Source: an uncultured Lachnospiraceae bacterium (GTDB lineage: Bacteria; Bacillota; Clostridia; Lachnospirales; Lachnospiraceae). Taken from it: a stretch of 64,000 nt of DNA. The stretch is from NCBI GenBank assembly GCA_947626745.1, contig CANQTF010000002.1, forward strand, positions 124,001 to 188,000, in the 5' to 3' direction. Of the stretch, positions 9,569 through 18,937 are shown one piece after another; the stretch's first letter is position 1, and each line of letters starts with the position of its first letter. Both the position numbers and the translations under genes were made by a program. The notes beneath the pieces are model-generated. The model had not been told where the DNA came from and did no database searches. It saw only the letters and a program-made list of their open reading frames with translations.

Positions 9569-10531
9569 TCACAGCCCTCCTCTTCTGAACAGCGCATAGA
9601 AAGCATACATGGTACACGCGACCTCCAGACCGACGCAGACATTGATCGGCAGGATGATGCCGCTGCTCAGGATATGCCCCGGAATGCCGAGCGGTATGTG
9701 GTTGTCCATGCCGTTTGCGCCCGTCATATAGAAATAAGTGCCGATCAGGCCGTACATGCACAGAGCGGTGATCTTGGCGATCTTGTATACATGCTCGTCG
9801 AAGAAGCGCTGCGTCTTCTTGAAGCCGAAGGCGGCCACATATAAGATCAGGCCGGAGCCTATGACGGCGCCGCCCGAAAAGCCGCCGCCCGGCGACAGAT
9901 GTCCGTTCAGAATGATGTAGATGCCGAAGATAAAGATGATCGGGCACAGAACGAAAGCAACGCCCTGCAGGATCGTATCGTTTTTCGGCTCATAGCGCCG
10001 ATCGTTCATGACGGCCTGTTTCTTTAAGACGGCATCGTCCAGCATGAGCAGGATCATGACACAGCAGGTGGCGATGAACAGCACATTCGTCTCGCCGAAC
10101 GTATCGAATGCCCTGTAGGTCAGGATCATGCCGGATACAATGTTGAGCGCGCCGGTCTCCTGCAGCCCGGACTCGATGTAGCGCTCGGAGACTTCGTTGT
10201 TGACAGGATTTGAGGCGCTGCCGTTGGGAGGCAGACAGGACACGGTCAACAGCAGGACGCCGACCAGCGCGATGCAGAAAAATATGGCCACCGCGACATA
10301 GATTTTGTGGAATGTCCGTGCCGCCCTGTTCTTTTTCTCGTCGTAGACCTTATCGCGGATCATTTCCGATTCGCGCATCCGTTCCGTGATCGTTTCTTCG
10401 GGGATCACGGTCTCCTGCTGCACCTGCATTTCCACCTTGCCTATATAGGGATCCTTGCTGCCGGACAGCCAGCGAAAAAAGCGGAAAGCAAAAGTTTTCT
10501 CATATTCGTCCTTTGATCGTTGTCTACTCAT
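9569..10531 (-). CDS. mrpB: MbhE-MrpB fusion antiporter subunit
   Basis: 320 residues, longer than a plain MrpB (about 140). The N terminus (1-80) is polar and charged. A membrane segment follows, then an MbhE-like stretch with the marker LTYRAFDTFGETNVLF, then an MrpB core with GHLSPGGGFSGGAVIGSG and GHILSSGIILPINVCVG. In Pyrococcus Mbh complexes the MbhE and MbhF parts are separate proteins, and in MrpA/MrpB they are split differently, so this is a fusion of the two modules. It overlaps the upstream DUF4040 gene by 8 bases. AGGAGG lies 9 bases before the ATG. It is a membrane subunit without a known catalytic residue. Confidence 0.85.
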   Translation of the reverse strand: MSRQRSKDEYEKTFAFRFFRWLSGSKDPYIGKVEMQVQQETVIPEETITERMRESEMIRDKVYDEKKNRAARTFHKIYVAVAIFFCIALVGVLLLTVSCLPPNGSASNPVNNEVSERYIESGLQETGALNIVSGMILTYRAFDTFGETNVLFIATCCVMILLMLDDAVLKKQAVMNDRRYEPKNDTILQGVAFVLCPIIFIFGIYIILNGHLSPGGGFSGGAVIGSGLILYVAAFGFKKTQRFFDEHVYKIAKITALCMYGLIGTYFYMTGANGMDNHIPLGIPGHILSSGIILPINVCVGLEVACTMYAFYALFRRGGL

Positions 10532-10802
10532 GCTCCTCGGCCTCCTTCTTCGGCTGCTCTTTTTCGATACTGATCGCTTGGATCTTTTTTAACGTGGCAA
10601 AGAACAGGATGCTTGTCACGCCGGCGCCCACGGCGGCCTCCGTGATCGCCAGATCGGGGGACTCCAAGCACATCCACAGTATGGCCATCACCAGACTGTA
10701 GGACATGTAGATCAGAACGGAGTTCAGAAGATTCTTGGAAAAGCTGACGGAGATCGCGCACACGATCAAAAATCCCATCAGCAGACATTGAAACAGTGTC
10801 AT
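10524..10802 (-). CDS. MbhD/DUF4040-type antiporter subunit
   Basis: 92 residues with three predicted membrane helices. The motif SPDLAITEAAVGAG is diagnostic of the MbhD/DUF4040 family, which corresponds to part of the C-terminal extension of MrpA and resembles NuoJ. The ATG overlaps the mrpG stop (ATGA), and AGGAG lies upstream. Encoding this module separately, after subunit G, is the gene order of Mbh hydrogenases and not that of Bacillus-type mrpABCDEFG. Role: membrane scaffold linking the antiporter modules. Confidence 0.83.
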   Translation of the reverse strand: MTLFQCLLMGFLIVCAISVSFSKNLLNSVLIYMSYSLVMAILWMCLESPDLAITEAAVGAGVTSILFFATLKKIQAISIEKEQPKKEAEEHE

Positions 10803-11212
10803 ACCGCACCGCCTTTCTCCTCTGAGGGCTGTAAGCCGCTGTCGGACATATCCGCTGTATCCGATTCCTCCTCCAGCGCTTTCAGGTCCGTATAGACCGC
10901 GCAGTGGCTTTCCAGATTTTCGTTCGTGGAGATCTCCAGCCTTGACAGTACATGGGACGATACCGGAGAGGCAAACCAGAGGAATATGATGATCAACAGC
11001 AGCTTGAGGGAGGTAAAATTAAATCCCGAAAAAATGATCAGGCCGAACAGGCATGCGCCGATGCCGAGCGTGTCGCCCATCGCGGCGGCGTGCATTCTGT
11101 TCAGCACGTAGTGAAAACGGAACAGTCCGAACAGCTCCGTAAAAAAGATAAAGATGCCTCCGGCCAGAAATGCGCAGCCGGCGATCAGTCTGATCCACTC
11201 AACAGCTCCCAT
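10799..11212 (-). CDS. mrpG: Na+/H+ antiporter subunit G
   Basis: 137 residues. The ATG at 11212 is used because AAGGAGGG stands 8 bases before it; an earlier in-frame ATG at 11242 would overlap mrpF far more. It has three membrane helices with the family pattern FRFHYVLNRMHAAAMGDTLG. The C-terminal 45 residues are acidic and polar (from LESHCAV onward), longer than the usual short tail. It overlaps mrpF by 14 bases. It is a small structural subunit of Mrp/Mbh complexes in the cytoplasmic membrane. Confidence 0.87.
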   Translation of the reverse strand: MGAVEWIRLIAGCAFLAGGIFIFFTELFGLFRFHYVLNRMHAAAMGDTLGIGACLFGLIIFSGFNFTSLKLLLIIIFLWFASPVSSHVLSRLEISTNENLESHCAVYTDLKALEEESDTADMSDSGLQPSEEKGGAV

Positions 11213-11540
11213 CGGACAGCCCTCCTTTGTCTTGGTCTTCATTGTCGTCCGGATCCTGCGTCTTGTGCAGCCGTTCCTCGTAGACGCCGATGTAGACTTT
11301 GGATAGGATGACGACGGCGAGGAAGCTGATCATGGCATAGATCAGGCAGACGTCTACCAGATAGCCCTCGTTCAGCATCAGGGCCAATACGGCGATGATG
11401 ACCATGACCATGGTTCCCATCATGTTGACGGCCACGATGCGGTCCGCCACGCGGGGGCCCCTGACGGCGCGGATCAGACATGCAAACAGCATAACTGACA
11501 GTATGATAAGGATCGTGACGTAGATGTAGTGATATATCAT
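11199..11540 (-). CDS. mrpF: Na+/H+ antiporter subunit F
   Basis: 113 residues with three membrane helices. The typical MrpF core runs RGPRVADRIVAVNMMGT, then NEGYLVDVCLIYAMISFLA. The C-terminal 25 residues are charged and overlap the start of mrpG. AGAAGG precedes the ATG. It lies 18 bases after mrpE. It is one of the small subunits that in Mrp complexes contribute to the sodium/proton path. Confidence 0.87.
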   Translation of the reverse strand: MIYHYIYVTILIILSVMLFACLIRAVRGPRVADRIVAVNMMGTMVMVIIAVLALMLNEGYLVDVCLIYAMISFLAVVILSKVYIGVYEERLHKTQDPDDNEDQDKGGLSDGSC

Positions 11541-11558
11541 GGCGGGCCTTCTTTCTGT

Positions 11559-12023
11559 CTATTTCACATTTTCGATCCGTTCCAGCAGTCTTACAAATAC
11601 GGAAGAGTCGATGCCGCGCGCCAGCTCTTTGTCCAGACAGTGTACGACGTATTCGTCATCTTTGAGGCTCACGGTGATCGTGCCGGGGGTCAGTGTGATA
11701 GAATTGGCGAGAAGGACTCTGGCAAACCGGGACTTCAGGGGAGCCGTAAAACGGATAATGGCCGGCTCAGGCTCGTATCTTGCGGAATAGATCAGCTTGA
11801 AGACAGCCGCGTTTGCCTTGAGGATCTCTTTCAGAAGCACAAATATATAGTGAAAGATCAGAAAAGATCTTTTGTACATGATCAGGTCGTTTCGGGGAGC
11901 ATAGTCCAAGAACCTGCAGATAAACCAGTACATGACCCCTGCGATCACCAGACCGAAGGCGGCGATCTCAAACGTAAACTGTCCGTTGAAGATGATCCAG
12001 ATCAGAAAAAATATAAGGTACAT
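11559..12023 (-). CDS. mrpE: Na+/H+ antiporter subunit E
   Basis: 154 residues from the ATG at 12023, which has GAGGGGG 9 bases upstream; an ATG six codons earlier has no ribosome site. It has two N-terminal membrane helices and then a soluble domain with the MrpE signature ANSITLTPGTITVSL. It is the first gene of the operon, read from the promoter at 12095-12122. Starting an operon with E-F-G is the Mbh-like order. MrpE stabilises the assembled complex in the membrane. Confidence 0.88.
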   Translation of the reverse strand: MYLIFFLIWIIFNGQFTFEIAAFGLVIAGVMYWFICRFLDYAPRNDLIMYKRSFLIFHYIFVLLKEILKANAAVFKLIYSARYEPEPAIIRFTAPLKSRFARVLLANSITLTPGTITVSLKDDEYVVHCLDKELARGIDSSVFVRLLERIENVK

Positions 12024-12094
12024 ATCCTGTTTCCCCCTCACAAAAGAGTCTTCTTATTCTAATGATGCGGAAACTTATTATCATAACCGTTGCA

Positions 12095-12122
12095 ATTATA
12101 TAACTTTAGCGAAAAAAGTCAA
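12095..12122 (-). promoter_or_regulatory. Promoter of the mrp-like operon
   Basis: On the minus strand, TTGACT (12117-12122) and a perfect TATAAT (12095-12100) are separated by 16 bases, about 70 bases before mrpE. The surrounding 12040-12180 region is clearly A+T-richer than the flanking genes. It is divergent from the promoter at 12180-12208. Confidence 0.75.
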
Positions 12123-12179
12123 GTTCTTAAAGAAAAGAATTTTACGAAAATTACATGCCGTGACGGGCAGGGGTATCCC

Positions 12180-12208
12180 TTGTCAAACGGAGTTCATATT
12201 GGTATAAT
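12180..12208 (+). promoter_or_regulatory. Promoter of the solute-binding lipoprotein gene
   Basis: TTGTCA (12180-12185), 17 bases, perfect TATAAT (12203-12208). It lies 59 bases before the ATG at 12267. Confidence 0.75.
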
Positions 12209-12266
12209 GAATATACTTTATGTTCATTTGGAGCATCTATATATACATGAAAGGATCAAACACGGA

Positions 12267-13733
12267 ATGCAAAAATCTTTTTTTTCTCATGCAGCACGAT
12301 TGTTCTGTATTTCTGCGGCGCTCCTGATGCTGGGAGGCTGCGGCAGCAGCCCGCAGAACGTCCGGCTGGATCCCGATAATCCCACGCAGATCTCGATATG
12401 GCATTATTACAACGGCTCGCAGCAGGCGGCCTTCGATCAGCTTGTGGAGGAGTTCAATCGTACCGAAGGCAAAAAGCTGGGGATCTATGTGACCGCCAAC
12501 AGCCAAGGCAATGTGAGCGATCTGGAGACCAGCGTGCTCGCAGCGTTCAACAAGGAAGTAGGCAGCAGTGAGCCGCCGGATATCTTTTCTTCCTATGCGG
12601 ACACCGCCTATTCGATCGACAAGCTGGGTATGCTGGTGGATCTGGAGACGTACATGACCGAGGAAGAACTGGAAGCTTATGTGGATTCTTTCATAGAGGA
12701 AGGGCGCATCGGCGCGGACGGTGAGCTGCGCATCTTCCCGACGGCCAAGTCCAGTGAGATCTTTATGATGAGCAAGACGGACTGGGAGCCTTTCGCGGAG
12801 GCGACGGGCGCTTCGCTGGAGGATCTGGCCACTGTGGAGGGCGTCACGGCTGTCGCACAGACCTATTATGAGTGGACGGACGCACAGACCCCGGACATCG
12901 AGGGGGACGGCAAGGCGTTCTACGGCAGGGACGCGCTGGCGAACCTGTTCTTGGTCGGCTCCATGCAGCTTGGCACGGAACTGTTCAAGGTCGAGAACGG
13001 CAGTGTTACCATACAGGCGGACGAGGCGATCATGCGCAAGATCTGGGATAACTATTATGTGCCTTATGTAAAAGGTTATTTTTCTTCTTACGGCCGGTTC
13101 CGCTCGGACGATGTCAAGATCGGCGAGATCATCGCCTATACGGGCTCGACCTCTTCCGCCAACTATTTCCCGGATGAGATCGAGACGGCGGACGGCACGA
13201 AGACCATTGATTATATCACCCTGCCGGCGCCCGTATTTGAGGGCGGCGAGGCGTATGCGGTGCAGCAGGGCGCGGGCATGGTCGTGACCAAGAGCACACC
13301 GGAGCGGGAGTACGCGGCGGTCACATTCTTAAAGTGGTTTACCAATGAGGAGAACAATCTGCTCTTTGGCTGTACTTCCGGCTATATGCCCGTGAAAAAG
13401 TCCGCTTTTTCCGTGCAGATGCTGGATCAGACGATCGCGGATAACGGTCTGAACGTGCCGGGCAAGACGTATGAGGCGCTGACCTCCTGTTTCGATACGG
13501 TGCAGAACACGACCTTGTATACCAACAAAGCCTTTGACCACGGCGCCGACGCCCGCAATGTGCTTGAATACGATCTGGCGGACAAAGCCGCTGCGGACCG
13601 CGAGACTGTCGTCGCGCGCATGGAGCAGGGGAGTTCGCTGGAGGAGGCCTGTGCCGATCTGACGGACGATCAGGCTTTTGAAAACTGGTATACCTCTTTT
13701 GTTGCAGCTTTAAATGAGGCTGTCGCACAGTGA
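12267..13733 (+). CDS. Extracellular solute-binding lipoprotein (family 1-like)
   Basis: 488 residues from the ATG at 12267, with AAAGGA about 11 bases upstream. The N terminus is a lipoprotein signal: charged start, hydrophobic stretch, and lipobox LMLGGC with Cys25 as the lipidated residue. The mature part starts with the type-I periplasmic-binding pattern ISIWHYYNGSQQAAFDQLVEEFN and later has GAGMVVTKSTPEREYAAVTFLKWFT, typical of sugar-type ABC binding proteins. No permease or ATPase genes follow. Instead it is 30 bases from a large membrane sensor kinase, so I infer that it may present a ligand to that kinase and not to a transporter. The ligand is unknown. Confidence 0.83.
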   Translation: MQKSFFSHAARLFCISAALLMLGGCGSSPQNVRLDPDNPTQISIWHYYNGSQQAAFDQLVEEFNRTEGKKLGIYVTANSQGNVSDLETSVLAAFNKEVGSSEPPDIFSSYADTAYSIDKLGMLVDLETYMTEEELEAYVDSFIEEGRIGADGELRIFPTAKSSEIFMMSKTDWEPFAEATGASLEDLATVEGVTAVAQTYYEWTDAQTPDIEGDGKAFYGRDALANLFLVGSMQLGTELFKVENGSVTIQADEAIMRKIWDNYYVPYVKGYFSSYGRFRSDDVKIGEIIAYTGSTSSANYFPDEIETADGTKTIDYITLPAPVFEGGEAYAVQQGAGMVVTKSTPEREYAAVTFLKWFTNEENNLLFGCTSGYMPVKKSAFSVQMLDQTIADNGLNVPGKTYEALTSCFDTVQNTTLYTNKAFDHGADARNVLEYDLADKAAADRETVVARMEQGSSLEEACADLTDDQAFENWYTSFVAALNEAVAQ

Positions 13734-13763
13734 AGAACTGAGATCGGAAGGAGATCATAGGAT

Positions 13764-16700
13764 TTGAGCGTGAAGCCTACACATACCGCAAGACCGAGGC
13801 GTATATTCTGGCTGTTTTTGGTGCCGCTGCTGTGTCTGATCATCATGCAGGCGGCTCTTTCCTTTGGGACAGTGCTTCTCGGCGGCGCCTTCAGCACGGT
13901 CAGAAACTATACGCTGGATCGTCTCAGACAGGTCACAGAGACGCGCGGCATCATTCTGGAAAACGATATGACGCAGCGCTGGACGGCGTTGGAAGAAGAA
14001 TATGAGATCGCAGGACAGATGCTGACGGAGCGGCTTGCCGCGAGCGGGCTGTCTCTGGAAGAATTTCTGCGGGATCCCGATGCACAGGCCGCTTATTTTA
14101 CGGATCTTTTTCCGACCTGGGGATATATGCTGCGCAAAAATTCCACCACCGGCGCGTTTATTATTCTGGGGCAGCCGGACGAGCAAAACGGCGGCAGCTT
14201 GAATGCGCTCTATATACGGGACAGCGATCCGGATACCAATCCCGCCGATTACTCCGATCTGCTCCTGACTGTCGGGCCTTCGCAGATCACCAAAGATTAC
14301 AGAGTGCCTTTTGATATTTATTGGAGGACCAATCTGAGTCTGCAGCCTTACGGCGCTTCCGAGGCAGATGATTTCTTCTATGCTCCCTACAGGGTGGCCC
14401 TGCAGAATCGCTCCGGACGTGTGGAGGACTGCTGTTACTGGAGCGATCCTTTCTGTCTGGAGGGAAAGAAAGACTCGGATCCCTATCAGATGATAACCTA
14501 CTCGATCCCGATGATTACGGAAGACGGGACGGTGTACGGCGTCATGGGGATCGAGATCTCCCTGTCCCGGCTGGCCTCTTGTCTTCCCTATATGGAAGTA
14601 AACTCCGACCATGAGGGCGGCTATATCCTTCTGCGCAAACAGGAGGAGAGCGGCGGCTATCGGGTGATATGTGCCACCGGCTTGTATTCTCAGGATTCCG
14701 TTGACGGCAAGAAGCATATCGCCCTGTCAGGCACATCCCAGACAGATCTGTTCCGTCTGGAAGAGTCCGGCAGACAGGAGCCCGTATACCTGACGCCAAA
14801 ACCGTTGACACTTTACAATTCCAACACGCCGTTTTACGAACGGGGCTGGTATCTGGCGGGCATGGAGACGCACGATGCGCTGTTTGGCAGCAGTTACCGG
14901 CTCTTGGGTATTTTTATCGCTGCGACGCTTTTTGCGCTGGCGGTGGCGATCTTCTGCTCCTATCTGCTGGTGCGGTATATCACCAATCCGATCCGCCGTC
15001 TCTCCGAGTGCATCCGGACCAGCCCGGAGAACGAGCTGAAGCATTTCGCGAAAGGCAAGATCACGGAGATCGATGAGCTGTACGACACGATCTTCAATCT
15101 GACGAACCGGCAGAAAAAGATCGAGTGGGATCTGCTTGAGGAGAGAGAACGCTATCGTCTGGCGCTGCAGAACAATTCCGATATTCTGGTGACCTACGAT
15201 CCGGAGCAGGATCTGGCAGTCTTCTATAACCTTGATAACAGCAATACCGAGACGCATGTGGAACATCTTATGCAGAAGCTGGAGCAGGGAGATTATATCC
15301 ATTCGTTCGACAAGCGTGTGGTGCTGGCCCGTATGCGGAACGTACAGACGGAGATCTCCGTTTCCTTCCGCACCAACTGGAGGACGGAAGACCACACCTA
15401 CAGGTGGTTTGAACTGACGGGGCGCTTCCTGCCGAACGCCGACGGAAAGCATAAGACGTTCATCGGCTCGATGCATAACATACACGATCAAAAGGTACAG
15501 GAGCTGGCGGAGCGCGAATCCCTGCACAGGGATTCCCTGACAGGTCTGTATCTGCGCGCTTCGGGCGAGGATATCGTGCGGAGCATGATACGCAGCGGAC
15601 ATGGCGGCTGTCTGCTGCTCGCGGACGTGCGCGGTTTCCTGCAGATCAATGAAGAGTACGGCATGGTGGCCGGGGATATGATCTTGGAAGAGCTGGGAAG
15701 ACAGCTTCTCGACTGGAAACAGCAGAGCGGCGAATCCCAGAATGTGCTGATCCGTTTCGGCGGCGATGAGATCATGCTGTGGCTGGATGATTATTCCGGC
15801 GATAAGGCAGAGAAAGCCGCACAGGCATTCTGTGATATGGCTTCGCAGCTCTATGCGGACGGAGAACTGAAGCTGGAGTTGACCTGCGGCGGCGTACTGT
15901 GCTATGAGACGGATTATGATAAGCTGCTGACACAGGCCCGCAGAGCCCTTTCCTATGCTGCCGCACACAATATCCCGTGTGTGTTTTACCATGAGCTGCA
16001 GGCCGACAGCCAGATCGTGCTGAATCATATAACGCCGGTGGAGCACAGCGGCGCGGATATGCAGAGCATCATGCCGCTCACGTTCAGCCTGTTTGACAAG
16101 AGCAATAAGATCGAAGATATCCTGACGATCCTTCTGCCGAAGCTGGGGCGGTATTTTGAGGCGGAGGATGTGGCTGTCATCACGGTCAACAGGGAATTTT
16201 CCACGGTCAAGACCACGCATCGCTGGAGCGACCGCTCCGCTGCGGCTTCGGATCATGAGCTGATCCACTTTACACCGCAGGAGTTTGGCGAGACGGACCG
16301 GGCGCTCTGGGAAGAGAGGCCGCCGTATCTGCCGACGCGGCAGCTCACCGACAGGATGCGCTATTTCCTGCGGGTCGAAGAGGGGAAGGAGGGCTATGTC
16401 TTCCCGCTCTACGACAACAACAACTATACCGGCGCGCTCCTGTTTCTGCGGGCGGCGGATGCGCCCTCGTGGACGCAGGAACAGGCAGAGGCGATCTTGG
16501 AGGTCGTCAAGATCATCGAGGTCAATATCAACAGACAGCGGTATGATGCCGCCAACCGCGCAAAGAGCGATTTCCTCTCGCGCATGAGCCACGAGATCCG
16601 CACGCCGATGAATGCGATCATCGGTATGGCTTATATCGCCCAGACGCATACGGAGGATCCGGATAAGGTCGCCGAGGATCTCGGCAAGATCAGCCAGTCG

Positions 16701-17684
16701 TCGCAATATCTGCTGGGCCTGATCAACGATATCCTGGATATGTCGAGGATCGAGAGCGGCAAACTGAAGCTGGAGCAGACGGACTTTAATCTGAACGATA
16801 TGATCGACAATATCACCACCCTGATCAGGCCGCAGGCACAGGCCAAGGCTATCGCCTATGAAACGGACATCTCTTTGGTATGCCCTTATGTGCGGGGTGA
16901 CTCTCTGCATCTGAATCAGGTGCTGATCAACCTGCTTGGCAATGCGATCAAATTTACGCCGGCCGAGGGCAGCGTCACCCTGACGATCCGGCAGGAGGCG
17001 GACGGGAAGACGCTGTTCTCTGTCCGCGACACCGGCATCGGCGTGAGCCCGGAGAACCAGACGCGTATCTTTGAATCCTTTGAACAGGCGGAGGGGAGCA
17101 CTACCAGAAAATACGGCGGTACGGGGCTTGGGCTTGCTATCAGCAGCCGTCTGGTGCAGATGATGGGCGGCAGCATCAGTCTGAACAGCGAGCTTGGCAA
17201 AGGCAGCGATTTCTACTTTACAGTCACCCTGCCCGTCGATATGCTGCAGGCGCAGAGCGCATCGCAGGAGCAGAGCGAGCCGCAGGAGACCGTTTCGGCT
17301 GCGGGGATGCATATCCTGCTCGTGGAGGACAACGATCTGAATATTGAGATCGCAAAGACGATCTTGGAGATGCAGGGGGCGGTAGTGGATCTGGCGCACA
17401 ACGGCAGGGAGGCGGTGGATAGCTTCCTCACCGGCGAACCGGATCGCTATGACCTGATCCTGATGGATATCCAGATGCCGGTTATGGACGGACTGGAGGC
17501 GACCCGCATCATTCGGCGATCCGATCATCCGAGGGCGGCGACGATCCCCATTATCGCCATGACGGCCAACGCATTTGATGAGGATATGAAAAAATCAGTG
17601 GAGAGCGGTATGAACGGGCATCTGTCCAAACCGATCGACATAGACAGATTTCTGCAGACGGTATCGGCGTTTGTAAAAAAATAG
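13764..17684 (+). CDS. Hybrid sensor histidine kinase with dCache-like, HAMP-like, PAS, GGDEF-like, GAF-like, HisKA/HATPase and receiver domains
   Basis: 1306 residues. The start is TTG at 13764, with GGAAGGAG about 10 bases before it; a GTG two codons later is the alternative. In order: membrane helix 14-39; large extracellular sensor about 40-380; helix 382-404; HAMP-like linker; PAS about 465-575; GGDEF-like domain about 590-740 with RFGGDEIML (Phe of GGDEF replaced by Ile; the upstream D.D.FK..ND metal motif is weak); GAF-like region about 785-925; HisKA with SHEIRTPMN (phospho-His about 943); ATPase with [13 protein letters not shown] and GGTGLGLAI; receiver with VEDND and phospho-Asp in [11 protein letters not shown] (about 1235). 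No response regulator with a DNA-binding domain is nearby, so its output is unknown. It is coupled to the preceding binding protein. Confidence 0.88.
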   Translation: MSVKPTHTARPRRIFWLFLVPLLCLIIMQAALSFGTVLLGGAFSTVRNYTLDRLRQVTETRGIILENDMTQRWTALEEEYEIAGQMLTERLAASGLSLEEFLRDPDAQAAYFTDLFPTWGYMLRKNSTTGAFIILGQPDEQNGGSLNALYIRDSDPDTNPADYSDLLLTVGPSQITKDYRVPFDIYWRTNLSLQPYGASEADDFFYAPYRVALQNRSGRVEDCCYWSDPFCLEGKKDSDPYQMITYSIPMITEDGTVYGVMGIEISLSRLASCLPYMEVNSDHEGGYILLRKQEESGGYRVICATGLYSQDSVDGKKHIALSGTSQTDLFRLEESGRQEPVYLTPKPLTLYNSNTPFYERGWYLAGMETHDALFGSSYRLLGIFIAATLFALAVAIFCSYLLVRYITNPIRRLSECIRTSPENELKHFAKGKITEIDELYDTIFNLTNRQKKIEWDLLEERERYRLALQNNSDILVTYDPEQDLAVFYNLDNSNTETHVEHLMQKLEQGDYIHSFDKRVVLARMRNVQTEISVSFRTNWRTEDHTYRWFELTGRFLPNADGKHKTFIGSMHNIHDQKVQELAERESLHRDSLTGLYLRASGEDIVRSMIRSGHGGCLLLADVRGFLQINEEYGMVAGDMILEELGRQLLDWKQQSGESQNVLIRFGGDEIMLWLDDYSGDKAEKAAQAFCDMASQLYADGELKLELTCGGVLCYETDYDKLLTQARRALSYAAAHNIPCVFYHELQADSQIVLNHITPVEHSGADMQSIMPLTFSLFDKSNKIEDILTILLPKLGRYFEAEDVAVITVNREFSTVKTTHRWSDRSAAASDHELIHFTPQEFGETDRALWEERPPYLPTRQLTDRMRYFLRVEEGKEGYVFPLYDNNNYTGALLFLRAADAPSWTQEQAEAILEVVKIIEVNINRQRYDAANRAKSDFLSRMSHEIRTPMNAIIGMAYIAQTHTEDPDKVAEDLGKISQSSQYLLGLINDILDMSRIESGKLKLEQTDFNLNDMIDNITTLIRPQAQAKAIAYETDISLVCPYVRGDSLHLNQVLINLLGNAIKFTPAEGSVTLTIRQEADGKTLFSVRDTGIGVSPENQTRIFESFEQAEGSTTRKYGGTGLGLAISSRLVQMMGGSISLNSELGKGSDFYFTVTLPVDMLQAQSASQEQSEPQETVSAAGMHILLVEDNDLNIEIAKTILEMQGAVVDLAHNGREAVDSFLTGEPDRYDLILMDIQMPVMDGLEATRIIRRSDHPRAATIPIIAMTANAFDEDMKKSVESGMNGHLSKPIDIDRFLQTVSAFVKK

Positions 17685-17703
17685 GCAAAAGAAAGGCGTA
17701 ATC

Positions 17704-18624
17704 ATGGAATATCTGGTGATCGGCGCGGGCGGCACAGGCGGCAGCATCGGCGCATATATGACGGAGGCCGGCAAGGACGTGACGCTTATTGCCCGCGGCA
17801 GACATTTAAGGCAGATGCAGGAACACGGGCTTCGCATGGAGACGACCAAGAAGGGGAACTATGTCGTGGACCCTGTCAGGGCGACGGACATGGAGCATTA
17901 TCACGGGCAGCCGGATATCATTTTTGTCTGTGTGAAAGGCTACTCTCTGGAAGAGACGATCCCCTTTATCCGGCGGGTCGCAAAGAAGAGCACGATCGTG
18001 ATCCCGATCCTGAACATCTATGGGACAGGCGGCAGACTGCAGGAGAAACTGCCCGATCTGTTGGTGACGGACGGCTGTATCTATATCGCGGGGGAGATCA
18101 AGGAGCCGGGGACGATCCTGATGTTGGGCGATATCTTTCGCATCGTGTACGGTGTCCGTGACCCGCAGGACATCAGGCCGGAACTGTTCGAGGTGGCGAA
18201 GGATCTGAAGGACAGCGGTATCGAGGGCGTGCTGTCGGACAATATCAGGCGGGACGCGCTGCAGAAATTCGCCTATGTGTCCCCGATGGCGGCGTGCGGG
18301 CTGTACTACCATGTCTCGGCGGGAGAGGTGCAGGTGACAGGCGAGCCGAGGGATACTTTTGTGAAGCTGATGAGAGAGATCGACGCGCTGGCGGAGGCGA
18401 TGGGCGTGCCGTTCCTCGCGGATATCGTGACGACCAATCTGCGGATACTGGACACGCTGGATCCGGAGGCGAGTACGTCTATGCAGCGCGATATCTATGC
18501 GGGAAAAGCGTCCGAGATCGACGGGCTTATCTATGAGGTCGTGCGTATGGGAGAGCGCTGGGGCGTACCGGTGCCTACTTACCGTATGATAGCGGACAAA
18601 GCACGGGCGGAGGGATTGAAGTAA
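17704..18624 (+). CDS. Ketopantoate reductase-family oxidoreductase (ApbA/PanE-like)
   Basis: 306 residues, a typical length. The N-terminal NAD(P)-binding loop reads VIGAGGTGGSIGAYM, and FVCVKGYSLEET matches the family's second motif. The catalytic lysine region is RDALQKFAYVSPMAACG, where the usual asparagine-containing NPLTA-like motif is not kept, so pantothenate synthesis should not be assumed. The C-terminal domain has SMQRDIYAGKASEIDGL, very typical of PanE-like proteins. It starts 20 bases after the kinase gene with AAAGAAAGG upstream, and a small gene follows directly. It is a cytosolic reductase of an unidentified 2-keto acid. Confidence 0.83.
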   Translation: MEYLVIGAGGTGGSIGAYMTEAGKDVTLIARGRHLRQMQEHGLRMETTKKGNYVVDPVRATDMEHYHGQPDIIFVCVKGYSLEETIPFIRRVAKKSTIVIPILNIYGTGGRLQEKLPDLLVTDGCIYIAGEIKEPGTILMLGDIFRIVYGVRDPQDIRPELFEVAKDLKDSGIEGVLSDNIRRDALQKFAYVSPMAACGLYYHVSAGEVQVTGEPRDTFVKLMREIDALAEAMGVPFLADIVTTNLRILDTLDPEASTSMQRDIYAGKASEIDGLIYEVVRMGERWGVPVPTYRMIADKARAEGLK

Positions 18625-18625
18625 T

Positions 18626-18847
18626 ATGCAGACGGAAAATACCACAAGATTTAAAGAGAGATATCTGGCGGGCGAGATTGCCTTCGAGGCGATCGACGAC
18701 TACAGTCAGGAATGGGGCTTCAGCGATACTGCCGTGACGCTTCGGGAGTATCTGGGGCTGAACGCCGAGGAGGAGGACGCTTGGGTGAGCGTCGGAGACG
18801 AGGCGCTCAAGGAAATGTTGGACAGACAGAGGACAGGAAACGGATAG
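18626..18847 (+). CDS. Small acidic protein of unknown function
   Basis: 73 residues, not recognised. The ATG is 2 bases after the stop of the reductase gene, so the two are probably translationally coupled. The reading frame is acidic and looks helical (EEEDAWVSVGDEALKEMLDRQR) and has no membrane segment or Cys motif. The coding status rests mainly on the tight spacing. Confidence 0.55.
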   Translation: MQTENTTRFKERYLAGEIAFEAIDDYSQEWGFSDTAVTLREYLGLNAEEEDAWVSVGDEALKEMLDRQRTGNG

Positions 18848-18937
18848 CATATTGCATCGCGCTGTGTTACACTGAGGGTATCAACAAGGATCAGGCTTCG
18901 GAAAAAAGAGAATGGAACGGGTATAGGAGGGCTTATC

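Noticed and set aside
12090-12266. 59-codon extension of the solute-binding protein
   Set aside because: It spans the promoter and hides the lipoprotein signal, which is correctly placed only from the ATG at 12267.
15530-15985. Active diguanylate cyclase domain in the kinase
   Set aside because: The signature is GGDEI and the upstream metal and substrate residues are weak, so activity cannot be claimed; kept only as GGDEF-like.
14727-17528. A 933-codon minus-strand open frame opposite the hybrid kinase
   Set aside because: Its length follows from codon bias of the kinase gene; no start signal or recognisable domain.
17704-18624. True pantothenate-pathway panE
   Set aside because: The family fold is clear, but the usual Asn-containing motif after the catalytic lysine is not kept, and no other pantothenate gene is near.
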